From Silene noctiflora (Eukaryota > Streptophyta > Magnoliopsida > Caryophyllales > Caryophyllaceae), in assembly GCA_009801015.1 (NCBI GenBank), contig VHZZ01008872.1:9978-45491 (forward strand): a stretch of 35,514 nt of DNA, written 5' to 3'. A program made the position numbers and the translations under genes. The notes beneath the pieces are model-generated. The model did no database searches. It saw only the letters and a program-made list of their open reading frames with translations, and was not told where the DNA came from. This document shows positions 10,601 to 23,051 of the stretch, piece after piece (within the stretch, counting starts at the first letter, position 1; each line of letters starts with the position of its first letter).

Positions 10601-13600
10601 TTCCAAAATAATCTTCCCACTTTCCTTTTTTAACCATCCCAAAATAATTTTCTTACGATCCTTTCTCAATACTAAAAATTTATCGTTTTCGTGGAAGTTT
10701 TACCCCACTTCTCTCTACTTTTCATTAGTTAATTATATAAATTGGTGTCCGTGCATTTTACAACCAAGAAGATAATTTTGGGATGGGAGGAGTAATATAA
10801 AAAAAAAGCTTAATAAGTCATGGGTCAAATAGTCCCATAGTAGGACATTAATTACTTAACATTCAGATGGTAGGTTTATTCTATCATCGTTTATACCTCT
10901 TGATATGTTAAGTTAATGTAAAGGTGCATGCATTATTTAGCCCGTTGATTCTTCCATGCCTAGCATTTGGCATATGTGTGATAGGCTGAAAAGTTTATTA
11001 TTTCATCAAGTATTCTAAAGATCTTACATATTTATGACTCAGGTGAATCATTTTGGTTCATATGTGAGATTCTTCTTCCATCTTCCGCCACCAACTGATC
11101 ATATCACTGCAAGGATGGTTCTCACAACGGTAGATTCTGCTGTCTATTGGACTACTTGTACACCACATGGTCCTGTTCATCTCAATTGCTCTTTCAGGGA
11201 ACCTTTGGACAATAGTCCCAGGAACTGGGATAGGAGCATTCTGGATAAACTAGATTCTTGGGTCTCAAGCAGTCAGCCTTTCACTAATTATATCAACTCG
11301 CTGAATTACACGCATGCAACCACTTTCGGATTAACTACTGAAATTGAAAAGGTGATTCAAAACTGTGAGCGTGGGCTTTTGGTGGTTGGTGCTATCCACA
11401 CAGAAGAGGAAATGTGGGCAGCTCTTGTATTAGCTAGACATCTTTCATGGCCTATTGTGGCAGATATCTTATCTGGTGTAAGACTGAGAAAGCTTTTAAC
11501 TTCTTCGAGAGAATATAATGAGAACTTTGTTTTTATTGATCACTTTGATCACCTGTTGCTCTGTGACGCTGCTATGAAATGGTCAAAAGTGGATGTAATC
11601 ATTCAGGTTTGCTCCTTTCTCCTTACATTGTTGTCTTTAGTAGGTTTTGCTCCTTTCTTCCTACATAGTTGTCTTCACTTTTCTGCATGGTTTCACATCT
11701 CGGTTTGAGGCCTGATTCGGTCATCGCAGCCTGATCTTGGAGATTGAGTTATAAATGCATCCGACCCCGCTTAAAAATATGCAATAACTTCACCTTGATA
11801 ACTTGGTCTCAATGCAATGTCGCTGCCGTTAATTAAACTACGTTTTTTTGTCTTTGATTTGTATGAAGTTTCTGGAGAGAAGATTACAGTTGTAGTCCCT
11901 TCACCATTCTCTTTGGCCTTTTCTCTTTTCACTTTTATAGTGTTCTTTCTCGTCATTGCTGTACATGCCCTCTAGCTTGTCTTTACTGTTTTATCTCATG
12001 AAGTTCGTGCAGTCATGCTTTTTCCTGGGCAAATTGTAATTGCACTGTCAGTAATTGTTTACAGATTGGAAGCAAAATAACGAGCAAGAGGATTTCTCAA
12101 TTTTTGGAACACTGCTTTCCTCGCCCATATATAATGGTTGACAAACATCCTTGTCGACATGATCCTTCACATATAGTGACACATAGGATCCAGAGCACAA
12201 TTTCCGAGTTTGCTGCATGTCTTCTGAAGAGCACGCCTCCGCGATTATCCAGCAAGTGGAGTAGCATTCTGAAAGCAGTGGACTCAGTGGTAATGAACTA
12301 TATGTCAAATTGTTCTCACTGATGTAGCCTTTTTTGTTTTCTTTTTAAACCTCTTTCTATGGGCAATGGGAAAGTGTTGTTTCGAAGGCATCAATTAGAA
12401 AGCTTATCCGTGAGTCTGTGTCACTGATGTAAGTTCGGTCGTGGGTCAAGGTCGATGGCGGACTGTTAGTAAGATTATTATCTATTTGTAAAAAGTTTGA
12501 AGAGAAACGTAGAGTGGATATCCGGCATCTCATGTAGATTCAGATCATGCATTCCAAATTCCAATGATATTTAATTTCCTGCTATTGGTCTCAATTCAAT
12601 ACCCAGAAACATAAAAATACGAGTGAATGAGCAGGGAAGGTAAAGAGAGGGGGTGTAAAGCTAAACCTTATCAGTAAATTGTCAAACGTCCGAATAATTA
12701 CATTCACATTCTAACCTTGATTTGTATGTTTCTTTTACCGGCCCTGTTGTAAACCAATGATGGCTATATGAGCAAAATGCGTACTCTAAATATCAATCTA
12801 AGTACTCTGAGTACTTATCTAATTCATACTATGCCTCCTGTTAAAATTTTGATGTGAAACCTGGAAGAACCTCTTTTGCTGTATCTTCATGGGTCCATTG
12901 TTTCTGCTTTGTCAATCTATATGTAATAGTTCAGTGTTTGTTTGTGCTTGGTTACAGAAGTTTATGTGCACAAGCTTTATATCATGAGTTCGTTCCTTAC
13001 TATATCTCTATGAATCAAATTTGGTGCTTTCTTTGAAGTTGCCCCCGCACAACCTTGAACTTAAATTTTAATTGGTGACATATTTTAGGTGGCGTGGGCT
13101 TTATCTTTTCGAATATGCTCCGAGTACTCACTGACCGAGCCTTATGTTGCACATTTACTTTCTGAAGTGCTTGTGCCACAAACTGCTTTATTCATCGGAA
13201 ACAGTATGCCTATCCGTGATGCAGACATGTATTCTCAAGGTGTTATCAGTTGCATTGATACGACATCTCAGTTTGAGCTTCCTTGTCAGTGCATACAGAC
13301 AGTTGGTAATAGGGGAGCTAGTGGCATTGATGGTTTGCTGAGTACTGCTACTGGCTTTGCTGTTGGATGCAAGAAAAGAGTAATCCCGTACTTTCTTGTA
13401 TTATATGGTATACTTGGCTTGATTGTGTGTAGTCTTAGGAAGAATAGTTCTATTGGTAGACATCATTCATCGGCAAGCTGCTCATTTGTGAAAGAGCCAA
13501 AGATTGAACATTCTTTTCGCTTTGGTATTTACTGAGCATAATCGACTGTACTTAGACGTTAAAACCTGTTTGGCTTATACTTTCATGAAGTCACAGATGG

Positions 13601-16600
13601 TCCAACCAGTCTGGTAAGGGTCCACTGGAATCATCCTCTATTAGTCTATTACATGGGATAGGTTGCTCACTTCTGACTCCCTCTTATTCTGCCTATGGCG
13701 AGAGTTTCTTTTGAGGCACTAATGTAAATGATGCTGGTACTGGTGTACTTACATTGCTTATGATTAGGTAGAAGATAATTGCAATATGTTACCAATCTGA
13801 ATTAAAGAGTTTTTCCTCATTTTCTACTGGTTAAGTAACGTTCTCTTTCTTGTAGTTTTTAATAAAGGGGAAGTTGCAGGAATTTAGCTCTTTTTTATTT
13901 TTTTATTTTATTTTTAATAATAGAGTCAGATTGCATATCTTGAGGCATATCCATTCAGGGTTGTTTTATCACGATTCTTTGCTGATGGCAAGAAATTCGA
14001 CTCTGCTTTCTTCTTCCAACATGAGTCTTTTACTCTTTTCTATTGTCTTCGAATCCTAGCTCTATATGACATAAATTCTAGTAAAATGATTAAAAAAAGG
14101 TGATAATTTCCTGTTATATTGATTTTTTTTAGATATTATTATTGTTATTATTTTTAATTGATATTTAATTATTATGTCAGATATTGTGCGTAGTAGGAGA
14201 TGTTTCTTTCCTTCATGATACAAATGGGTTGGCATTCTTAAGCTCAAGGTAAAATCTTATTCACCTATATTGCATTTTTTTCCCGAAAAACGAAAATAAT
14301 CTGTTGCAGTGCATTACCACTCATAGATATATTCATTATCATCTTGTACAAAAATAATAGCTGTCAGCATAAACATATAAGAGGAGGATTTAGGTGGCTG
14401 AGCATTCCTGCTACTAGTGAAGATGTCTTTGGGGCTCAATAATATGTAGTCCTAGCTGATTTCAGTGAGCATTGGTGGTTTGGAACTTCTGTCTACCTGA
14501 AGCATAAAATATTTTGAATTTTTGGCAGATCATAGTAATATATGGAACGTCATTTAACATTAATTAGGATCAATCATCAGTATTGAAGCTATAAGCCTTT
14601 AACTGGCTATACAGGGAAGTAATCTCATGATACTAATGTGCCATTTTATCATCGTTGGAGCTGGTGATTGGAAATTAATTTCTGTAAACAAAATGGACCA
14701 GTCTGTTCTCCAAATTAGGTCACTCTTGGGTTAACATCTTGTTTTGGTGTTGATCATAGGATGTGCCGGAAACCGATTACAGTAGTTGTTATAAACAATC
14801 GCGGTGGTGGGATCTTCAGTTTTCTTCCTATTGCTGGAAACACTGAGACAAAAATATTGGAGAAGTACTTCTACTTAAATCACAGCATTTCAATCAGCAA
14901 GTTGTGTGATGCACATGGGTAAGGACTGTTCTATATCTCATCTGTATTTGCCACTTCCTTTCTATTATTATTGCTGATGTTCTGGCTTATAGAAAATGAA
15001 TTCTCATATTTTAGTTACTCATTTGCTTATATCGTAGATACAAAGAATTCCATGTATGACGGATCTCTTTTCTGGAAATGAAAATGTGTCTTGTAGTTGT
15101 GGCTAGACTTGGCCAACACATTGTTCTTGTCCATGGTTTTAAGTATCGGTGACGACATTCTGTTGTGACCAAATTGCAAGCTTTGAGGCTATATTGGCCG
15201 CATTTGTAACATGACCTAAATCAGGTCGAAGTGACCTATTCTGAGATCAAGTCTTAGTTTTAAAAGGCGCCAAGTGCACCAAGGTGACAAGGGCCTATGA
15301 TGACTGTGCGCTTTATAGACACTAGGCATACCAGGGCGAATTACTGGTTACCGGAGTGATTCAAAAAGTGAGATGGGCGTGTTTTAATGTTAATTCGATG
15401 TTAAACTCTTCTGTTCCCACTTCTACATCATTCCAATATTTTGATTTAATGATTCATGGGACCACTGTTGAACAGGGTGAAGCATCTACTAGCAGAAACA
15501 AAACTAGAACTACAAAATGCTTTGTTCAAATCTCAACGGGCAGATGAAGATTATGTCATAGAAGTTTCAAGTTCCATCGACAGTAACACTGTGTTTCACA
15601 GGTTGGCAATGGAACTATATTTACTTATTTGCCTATTTCGCTGAAGTGGAGGTTAATATTACTGTTTTCCTCCAGTGTTTTGAGAAAATATGCAAGTCAA
15701 GTGGCATCTCGTGCTTTCACTGCTATGTGGCGTTTGTCTACTCCAGAATCTGCCCTTGATGATTTCTTTTACAAGGTTGAGAAACTGGAGTACTGGTTGT
15801 ATGGGTGAGTTTCCAAATGCTTAAAAAGCTCGGTGATCTTGTCATATTGATGTTTAGCAGCTGATGCATATCTCAACTTTGTCTGTTTTAGAGTCCACCT
15901 AAGTTCCCCACCAACTACCGTCTGTGTTAAAAGTGACATGACAAGTTTTCTTCGACAAGGCTTTATCTTAGCTATTACTCTTGATGATGGAAGTACTGGA
16001 TATGGTGAGGTGAGCATAGTTTAATTAATGAATAGATGATAGGTGCTACTTAGCGGATTAGCTATGATTAATTATATGTGATATTTTCTCATGATTTTCA
16101 TGAGCAGATTGCCCCTCTTGAAATTCACAGAGAAACCTTGCAAGACGTGGAAGAGCAACTACGTTTTTTTGTTCACGTTCTGAAAGGAGCTACCATAAAT
16201 GGTCATCTTCCTCTACTGGGAGAATCGTTTTCGGTGTGGATATGGAGAGTGATTGGAGTCCTGGTAAGAGAGTTCTTTTTTTGTGTGTGTGCATGTCAAT
16301 GTATCCATCCTGCCAAATTATCACTTTGCACTTTGTGGTGCATTTTGGCTTTCTTACCGTAACAATCTCTGTTTATAATGTTTTTCTACAGCCAATGTCT
16401 ATTTTCCCAAGTGTTCGATGTGGACTTGAGATGGCTGTTCTGAATGCTATCGCTGCTAGGCAAAATTGCTCCTTGCTTGATGTACTCTGGCCTCAATCAG
16501 ATCAAGTTAATATCATTTGTCAACAGCCAGCAAGCATTGACATCTGTGCTCTTCTTGATTCTGATGGGCCTTCACAAGAAGTTGCAAAGGTTGCCTTTAA

Positions 16601-19600
16601 ACTTGTGGAAGAAGGATTTCGTGCTTTAAAAGTAAAAGTAAGTGAGACATGATTGATTGAAACATAGCTGTGATTCATAATTTGAATGAGAGAAAGGGCT
16701 CAGATGTTTTCATTCCTAAAATCATATGATTTCAATTTCAGCCAAGACCTGCATAGCTGCATTAGTTCCACCGGCATTGTGCCGCCTTATTATACCAAAA
16801 CTGAGCATGTTAACACTAATCTGTTGCAGGTGGCCCGTAGGGATGACCCCAAGAAAGATGCAGAAGTTGTGAAAGAAATAAGAAATAAGATTGGTGCTGA
16901 CATAGAATTGCGTGTGGATGCTAACCGTAAGTGGACCTATGAACAAGCGATTGAATTTGGCTCTCTTGTGAAGGATTGTGGCTTGCAGTATATTGAGGTA
17001 TAGCTGTGTTTCATGTTTGGATTGCTTAGATTGACAGATGCACAATTATAAGTCAGTTTGCAGTTTGTGAATCTCTCGTCCTTTAGTTCAGTCGACATCT
17101 TTTACAATTTTAGTAACACGGTGATTTGTTTGGGGCATTCTTATTTTACTTGTTCATTTTCCGTACCCAAAAAAACTAGCCCGGACAACTTAACTGAAGT
17201 GTGCATTCCCCCAGTTTCTACACTGGGTTTGGTTTAGTCCACATCTGACCAAGTCACATCATAAAAAGGGCGATGTTGAGCTTAATTGTTTGTTGATGTG
17301 GCAAATGTAAATTTGGATCCGTTAAAAAAATTGTCGCCTTTGTTCCTACTTGTTGTTTTCCAGGTGAGATTTTTGCCCCCATAATAAAAACATTGATCTC
17401 TCTCAAAGCCCAGAACTATGGAAATTTACTGAAAAATATTCATAGAAATAAAGAATTTGTTAAACACAAATGGAGGATGCGCTTATGAACCTATTAGTTA
17501 GACAAAATAAGCCGGATTGAACTATATCGATAATGAACATTGTTTTCTCTTCTCTTAGGAACCAGTTGAGCTTGAAGACGACATCGTGAAGTTCTGTGAA
17601 ATGACTGGTCTGCCTGTGGCTTTGGATGAAACAATTGACAATATTCAAGGACAGATTCCTGATTCCTTGGCCAGATTCACTCATCCAGGAGTAGTTGCTC
17701 TTGTATGTCTTGGAACTTTAATTTATTCCTGTTTCCATTTGCAAATTTACTAGCGACTCACTGACACCTCTACAATTTACCTCATTCATTAAACGTTATG
17801 GAATCCAATTAGTTCATTATATCTCCTAACTGCACATTAGAAAAGTAAAACATTCAATCAGATGATCTTGAATGCCTGTTGTCTCGTGGTAGACTTAAAT
17901 GCAATTGCCTGAATTCTTGTTACCTGTGATTAATTAGCTAAGCTCTTTCCATAATGTCTTCAAAAGTTTACAATATCCCCGACTATTTTCTTGTTGTTGA
18001 TACTTTCCCCTCACACATAAACATTTATCACTATCTTCCTTGGTATTTTTAAGTACATTGTAATCCTAATTTAGGCACCTTCTCGTTTTCATTCTTCCTA
18101 CATCCTAAATATAATAGCTTCACCAATTAACTCTTCTTTATTGCTGTTTCAATTTTCTCAGAATATCTAGATTCAAGCTGTTCTGTATCCCCTGCATGGT
18201 TTTTTTAAATAGTTTAATAATCTTATTGTTGTTTCTGTCAGGTTGTGAAACCAAGTGTTGTTGGTGGTTTTGAGAAAGCTGCGGCAATTGCATCATGGGC
18301 GCACATTAAGGGTAAATTGGCTGTTATAAGCTCAACCTTTGAAACTAGTATTGGCCTGTCTTCTTATGTTCAACTAGCACGTTATCTTGATATGAGAAGT
18401 GCCGAGACATCTGAAAAATTCAACAAGGAGATGGGAGATTGTGTAGCTCATGGTCTTGGAACATATAAATGGCTTCAAGAAGATGTAACAGTTGACTCGC
18501 TCGTTATATGTCGTCAACCACACAGTAGATACTTGAGAGCAGCCATTAGTGATGCTGATGATGTGCTGCGCAAGTTTCAAATGAATCCCAAAGCTATTAT
18601 AAGAAGTTACATTGATGGTTGCATTTCTACCTATCAGCTTGATGTCCAAGTGGGAGATTTCTCTTATTCGATCAATGTGCATGAGATTGGGGAGAGTGCC
18701 GATGTAAGTGAATGTTCATTTCAAAGGAATATATTCAAAATATGTTTCAACTTGTATTTGTTTTGATAGTTTTCATTTCTGATGGGGAAAACCGCAAAAG
18801 GCTTATTTATTGGCTGCGAAATATGATATAATCAGTCAAATGGCGCTTTATATTATTTGTACCGTTTGTGTCGTGTAGTTGCAGACTTATTCCGTTGTGT
18901 CTTCCCGAAACATCTCTATGTCATAATAGCTAAGGAGTCTTTGAGGCAATGCCATGATTGATATCAACTCACTCTGCCATCTAGTTTGATCATTATTAGA
19001 CGAAGTCCTGATTCGTCAAACTAATTTCTATTTCATTTTACTTACATCTTCTGTCTGCAGGATAATGTGCTTCTCTTTCTTCATGGATTCCTGGGAACCG
19101 GTCAGGATTGGATTCCAATCATGAAAGCTCTCTCAGGAACTGCAAAATGTATCTCCATTGACCTTCCAGGCCATGGGAGATCAAACATACAACCTTGTGA
19201 CAAATTCGATACAGTCGGAGTACCCAGTTTGTCTATTGAAGCAGTTGCTGCCGTATTGAGTCAGCTACTTGAAAAAGTTGTTCCTGGAAAAGTCACTCTT
19301 GTTGGATACTCCATGGGAGCAAGGGTAGCTTTGTACATGGCATTGAGATGTAGTGCCAAGGTTGATGGGGCCGTAATTATTTCTGGAAGCCCTGGTCTAC
19401 AGAACACGTCAGATAGAAAAATTCGAGCAGCCAAAGATGATTCTCGTGCACGCTCGCTCATTTCTTTTGGCTTAGTGCCTTTTCTTAGTACCTGGTATTG
19501 TGGTGATCTGTGGAAGAGGTATTTCTACATGCTTATTTGTTAAATTTTCCCGTTTTATAAAATATGATGTTTTGCCCACACCCAGCAATCTTATAACTAA

Positions 19601-20420
19601 CATTTGATTTACAGCTTTAGAGAACACCCAATTTTCAGCAACGTCATAGCAAGTCGTTCACAGCATGAAAATATCCACGGTCTTGCAAAAGCTTTATCGG
19701 ACATGAGCATAGGAAGGCAGCCGTAAGTTTATATTCTCTTCCAACACACATCCTCCTGAGTGTTGATTTTTTTATATTTCATTTCCTATCGTAATTTCCT
19801 TCAATAAATAAAAACAATTGTTTCCATTACGGCAACTTTTATGTTGATAGGTTTTGAACTCGGCTCATAAGTCTACATTTTAATTACTTTACCGGGATAT
19901 TGGCTTGGGAGAGCTATACTTTCTGCTTCTAAGTGTGGACTCTGGTTGTTCAGAGAGCTAAATCGGGTTTAGCGTAGTGGGTAAACTCTGAAATGGGCAA
20001 GGGACTAAACCATACTCAATAGATTGCATAAGAGGGGAGCAAATGCGGGCTAGCGAGCCTAACCTATGTAATATTTAAAAATGCATTGCTCACACCCACT
20101 TCTTCAGTCTAAACGTCTAATGGACAGCCAATGAACAGCTATAACTTGTTTTACATGGCATTATAAGTCTGACAGTCACGATTTTTGTTGGAGACAGACC
20201 AATGTGGGAGGAGTTGAGGGACTGCAAAACACGACTTCAGTTTATCGTGGGTGAGAAAGACACAAAATTCAAGAAGATTAAACAGCAGATATGCAACGAA
20301 ATCGGTCAAGCTGTAAATTATGATGCAGTTGAAGTTCCTGGTTGTGGACATGCTGTTCATCTGGAAAACCCTCTTGCTCTTGTCATACTGATTAGGGAGT
20401 TCTTGACAAAAACCAGATAG
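4623..20420 (+). CDS. PHYLLO: PHYLLO, fused MenF(truncated)-MenD-MenC-MenH, plastid phylloquinone synthesis
   Basis: The protein performs the plastid steps from chorismate/isochorismate toward the naphthoquinone ring of vitamin K1. Twenty-six exons with GT-AG borders join in frame to 5,085 nt (1,694 residues plus stop), close to the length known for plant PHYLLO: 4623-4982, 5637-5851, 7547-7664, 7824-7940, 8475-8576, 8692-8751, 8883-8951, 9691-9795, 9912-10106, 10200-10298, 11043-11606, 12065-12289, 13089-13379, 14181-14248, 14760-14918, 15476-15601, 15676-15804, 15892-16009, 16108-16263, 16392-16637, 16830-16997, 17559-17702, 18242-18703, 19061-19518, 19615-19722, 20198-20420. The first ~60 residues are rich in S, T, P and K with no acidic residue, as in a chloroplast transit peptide. 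No frameshift or premature stop was found in any exon. The start is the first ATG after the TATA box. Intron 2 is the longest (about 1.7 kb); several introns carry MITEs. Confidence 0.95.
5333..5530. repeat. transposon-end-like segment in PHYLLO intron 1
   Basis: CAGTGGCGGAGCCAGGATTC at 5334-5353 is a familiar terminus of short non-autonomous plant transposons. Related strings occur at about 1160 (CAGTGACGGATTTAGG), 23786 (CAGTGGTGGAATCAAGATT) and, inverted, near 29620 (AAATCCTGACTCTGTCCG). The segment also holds an 18-bp tandem duplication (5425-5460). The right boundary is not resolved. Confidence 0.45.
5425..5460 (+). repeat. 18-bp exact tandem duplication
   Basis: TGATGAATTCCGAGTGCT occurs twice back to back (5425-5442, 5443-5460) in PHYLLO intron 1. 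Replication slippage or a short target duplication would explain it. Confidence 0.9.
9691..15601 (+). other. PHYLLO module 2: MenD (SEPHCHC synthase), exons 8-16
   Basis: Residues about 348-958. MenD is the thiamine-diphosphate enzyme that joins 2-oxoglutarate to isochorismate. Visible motifs: APGSRSSPLAVAA at about 387-399; CYDERSLAFHALGYARG, with the cofactor-activating glutamate at 413; TTSGTAVSNLYPAVVEASQD across the exon 9/10 border; NRGASGIDGLLSTATGFAVG near 823; and the cofactor-binding pair GDVSFLHDTNGL (G846-D847) and VINNRGGGIFSFLP (N875-N876). All family-defining motifs I could check are intact. Confidence 0.9.
10590..10794. mobile_element. Stowaway-like MITE in PHYLLO intron 10
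   Basis: The left end CTCCCTCCATTCCAAAATAA and the right end, whose reverse complement is CTCCTCCCATCCCAAAATTA then TCTTC, form imperfect terminal inverted repeats flanked by TA on both sides (10590-10591 and 10793-10794). CTCCCTCC termini with a TA target duplication are diagnostic of Stowaway (Tc1/mariner-type) elements. About 200 bp, no coding capacity. Confidence 0.85.
15676..18703 (+). other. PHYLLO module 3: MenC (o-succinylbenzoate synthase), exons 17-23
   Basis: Residues about 958-1432, enolase superfamily; dehydrates SHCHC to o-succinylbenzoate. The barrel active site is complete: the KxK pair in LKVK (K1172, K1174), metal ligands in VDANRKW (D1204), EPVELED (E1231) and ALDET (D1253), and the general acid/base lysine in VVKPSVVGGF (K1281). 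Exon 23 continues past the barrel into a linker of about 100 residues that leads to MenH. Confidence 0.9.
19061..20420 (+). other. PHYLLO module 4: MenH (SHCHC synthase, alpha/beta hydrolase), exons 24-26
   Basis: Residues 1433-1694. MenH eliminates pyruvate from the MenD product. The alpha/beta-hydrolase signature is complete: LLFLHGFLGTGQDW (oxyanion region), SIDLPGHGRS, the nucleophile elbow VGYSMGARVA (S1516), IVGEKDTKF (D1642) and GCGHAVHLENP (H1672). The stop codon TAG is at 20418-20420, after LIREFLTKTR. As in other plants, MenH comes after MenC in the chain although its reaction comes before. Confidence 0.9.
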
Positions 20421-20526
20421 TGAGAAACATCAACTTCCAGCTCTCAGGTAAGCTAATTGCCTGCTCCTTGGTATCTAGTCCTCCAATCCACAACTGTTGT
20501 CGAAAAAAATTGTTCTAGGCTTAAAA

Positions 20527-20619
20527 TACTCCCTCCGTCCCAATCATTTGTTAACCTTTAATTAAAATACCCCCCACAAAGAATAAAAAAGGTAAATTAA
20601 TGATTGAGATGGTAGAGTA
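20527..20619. mobile_element. short Stowaway-like MITE just downstream of PHYLLO
   Basis: CTCCCTCCGTCCCAATCATT at the left, with AATGATTGAGATGGTAGAG at the right forming its inverted partner, bounded by TA at 20527-20528 and 20618-20619. At about 93 bp it is an internally deleted copy. It lies about 107 bp after the PHYLLO stop codon and could be in the 3' UTR. Confidence 0.75.
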
Positions 20620-20951
20620 TCATTTACAGCAAATGACCAACGATCATTTACTTTATATAATTTTTGGCTGATGAAATCTAAAAAATGGAAAACCTGTGTA
20701 ATGTCTTTGTATGCACAATGCCTTCAAAGGACTCGAAACTAATTACTCGTGTAATCACATTAGCTGTTGTGCCTAGGAACTACAGAGTACATAAGAAGAT
20801 GGCACTTAACTTAGCTGGTAAACAATAACGGATAGTACCTGTAATCTGGGTCTGAAATTCGTCATCATAAAAACTCTCCATGGCTTCCTTTTCACCCAAA
20901 AAACGATAGTAACTTAAGAACAATATACATAAACTGATGTGGTTTCTAATA

Positions 20952-21369
20952 TTATGATGGATTTTGGGATAGAATTAACACGGGTTTGTTACAGCTTTGG
21001 CATATACACACGCCTTTGACGCAGCAGCTTGCATAGCCTTGGCAAACTTGGGTGCAATTGATCATTCTTGGACACTCAAACGGTCCTCTTGCTTCACATC
21101 CTGGAGTTTTCCACAATTGCCCACCTAATAAATTGTAACCAGATACAACATTTAAGCTGTACATTCATTTCTTACTTGTATTTTATAAGGTCGGTTTTAC
21201 ACGGCCGTAAGAAAATAATTATTTTGTATATTTTTCGAGAGCATGTGTACAAGGATCGAAGGATTATTGAATCTTGCAATAAATTAGGTATAAGAGACGT
21301 GAAAGCCGAAAAATTACCTGGTTTCATGACAAAAAGGATGGCAAAGAACAACACCTTGAAGCGACACAT
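20952..21369 (-). CDS. secreted cysteine-rich defensin-like peptide (two exons)
   Basis: Exon 1 (21369-21318) encodes a signal peptide, MCRFKVLFFAILFVMKP. A phase-1 intron (donor GTAATTTTTC, acceptor TTTATTAG) leads to exon 2 (21124-20952). Together they give 74 residues. The mature part has nine cysteines spaced C-x7-C-x5-C-x3-C-x5-CC-x4-C-x-C-x2-C; the CxxxC and CxC pair is the hallmark of the cysteine-stabilised alpha-beta (defensin-like) fold. The CxC lies in VKGVCICQSC. Such peptides are exported and act in defence or reproduction in plants, but this one is not assignable to a known member. I chose the MCRF start because it directly begins the hydrophobic segment; an in-frame upstream ATG would add a charged extension. 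The gene lies tail-to-tail with PHYLLO. Confidence 0.7.
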
Positions 21370-22581
21370 TTTTCGGAAATTTCGAGTGTCGACTTTTTTT
21401 CTAAGGAGTGTCTTTAACTTGAACATGAGATATATGTTGTTGCTGAAAAATTCATCATTTATAGAACTCATTAAAATTACATGAAAATGGACGGTATGAG
21501 TTAGCTTTTAGATGTATACCTACAAAGCATGATTTTTTTTACTTTATTTTTTTCATTTGTTTACTATGTGAAAAATAATGAATACATGACTATTTCATGG
21601 GACTCATTAATGCTTCTCAATCAATTTATACGTGGACGGGAGAAGATCGGAGAAGACCTGAAAGAGACTGTTTATAGCATTGCTCTAAGACAAAATAAGA
21701 AAATTGTCAAGTTGGTAAATTAAATTAGGTTAAGAGTTACAATCCCTTACTAATCACATACTACTAAAGTACTAATAAACTAATTACTCGTATAATCTAT
21801 AATTTATAATCTATATACGGAGTAGTTATTATTACAAAGAGATACTACTCATGTCATATAGACATATAGTTGTTGATGCCTTAACCACTTGATAGAAGCC
21901 TTGCCCCCCTTAAATCTACCACATAATATTTGCCAATCAAATCTTTGCAAAATGTTCGGATCCTCGAAGACGAGTTGTTGTCTCGTCTCGCCTGTCGTAT
22001 CGAGTTTAATTGTTGAAAACTCAAGACACCAAAGTAAAATTAGCTCAAAACTCACGATATTGAAATAGGGATAATCCCATTATCTCAACTTTATCGTCTG
22101 AAATTGTAATGTTTTCCTACGGTTAATAAAGTTGATAACTAATTTTATCGGATAAAAGTTGTTTTTTTGTTTGTTTACTTTATTTCTCGAAACCATTAAT
22201 TGATTTAATGTTCAAAATCGATATTTATGAAATTGATAGTGATTTTTTCCGTGGTTGCAATTCTATTTGTAAAGTTTTGAGACGTTTATTTTCTATCCAA
22301 AAACCATACTTTAGACTAGTTCATACGCCATATACCTCATCTTTTATGTATGAACATATAACTACTCCGTATTATTATACATGTATAACGTTAACAAAAT
22401 TTACTAATTAATTTTCCTATCATTGAATCCAACTTCAAGTTATTAATTAAAATCTAAATTTGATTTTAGAAATGAATCAAATAAATAAATAAAAGAATAT
22501 AGACATAATAAAAATTGGGTGAAACTCCCAAGGAAGGTAATTATAGTCTGAGATTATACCTTCTGGATCGAGCTTGTCATG
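21370..22581. other. intergenic region between the two cysteine-rich peptide genes
   Basis: AT-rich and without a supportable gene. A 15-bp inverted repeat, ATACGGAGTAGTTAT at about 21818 and its complement at about 22358, is the only structure noticed. The upstream part presumably holds the promoter of the minus-strand peptide gene. Confidence 0.4.
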
Positions 22582-22589
22582 TATCATCG

Positions 22590-22952
22590 CAGTAAGAGGA
22601 TTATACATCCAATGTACTACCACCAGTTTTATAGTTTTTAAGCATTATAATAAAGTTTTTTAGTATTGTTTTTAAAGATTATGAGTTTTACTATAAAGTT
22701 TCTGAGTTTATTTACTAAAACATTAATTTCAAAAAATTATAATAAAACTCAAAAATATTACAAACTTAGTTAAATTTGATTTTTAACGAAAAAAATTAAA
22801 ATTTAACTTATAAACTTTAATAAGCTCGAAAAAAATAGAGATATGCTCAAAAACAAATAAAGTTAAAGGTAATAAGCTCAGAAAAAATACATATATGCTC
22901 AAAAACAAGGAAAATCTGAGGTAATACATTTGATGTATGTTCCTTTTTCTCA
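22590..22952. mobile_element. MITE family X, copy 1
   Basis: Begins CAGTAAGAGGATTATACATC and ends in GATGTATGTTCCTTTTTCTCA, imperfect terminal inverted repeats. Flanked by TATCATCG (22582-22589) and CATCATCG (22953-22960), a 7/8 target duplication. The interior is a long AT-rich imperfect palindrome with AAGCATTATAATAAAGTTTT and GCTCAAAAACAA strings. Non-coding. Confidence 0.75.
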
Positions 22953-23051
22953 CATCATCGGGTGGCTGACCTAATATAGTCTATATAATATATGGTTTGC
23001 AGGGTATCAGGTAGGGGGTGTACTTAGTATACTCCAAAGATAGTGGGTGAT

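Noticed and set aside
15250..15350. AAAAGGCGCCAAGTGCACCAAGG string in a PHYLLO intron as a coding remnant
   Set aside because: Resembles a common dispersed plant repeat; no frame or exon borders.
19840..20020. Second SINE or tRNA-like segment (GTTTTGAACTCGGCTC, TAGCGTAGTGGGTAAACTC)
   Set aside because: Weak B-box-like match only, in a PHYLLO intron; no tail, target duplication or second copy seen.
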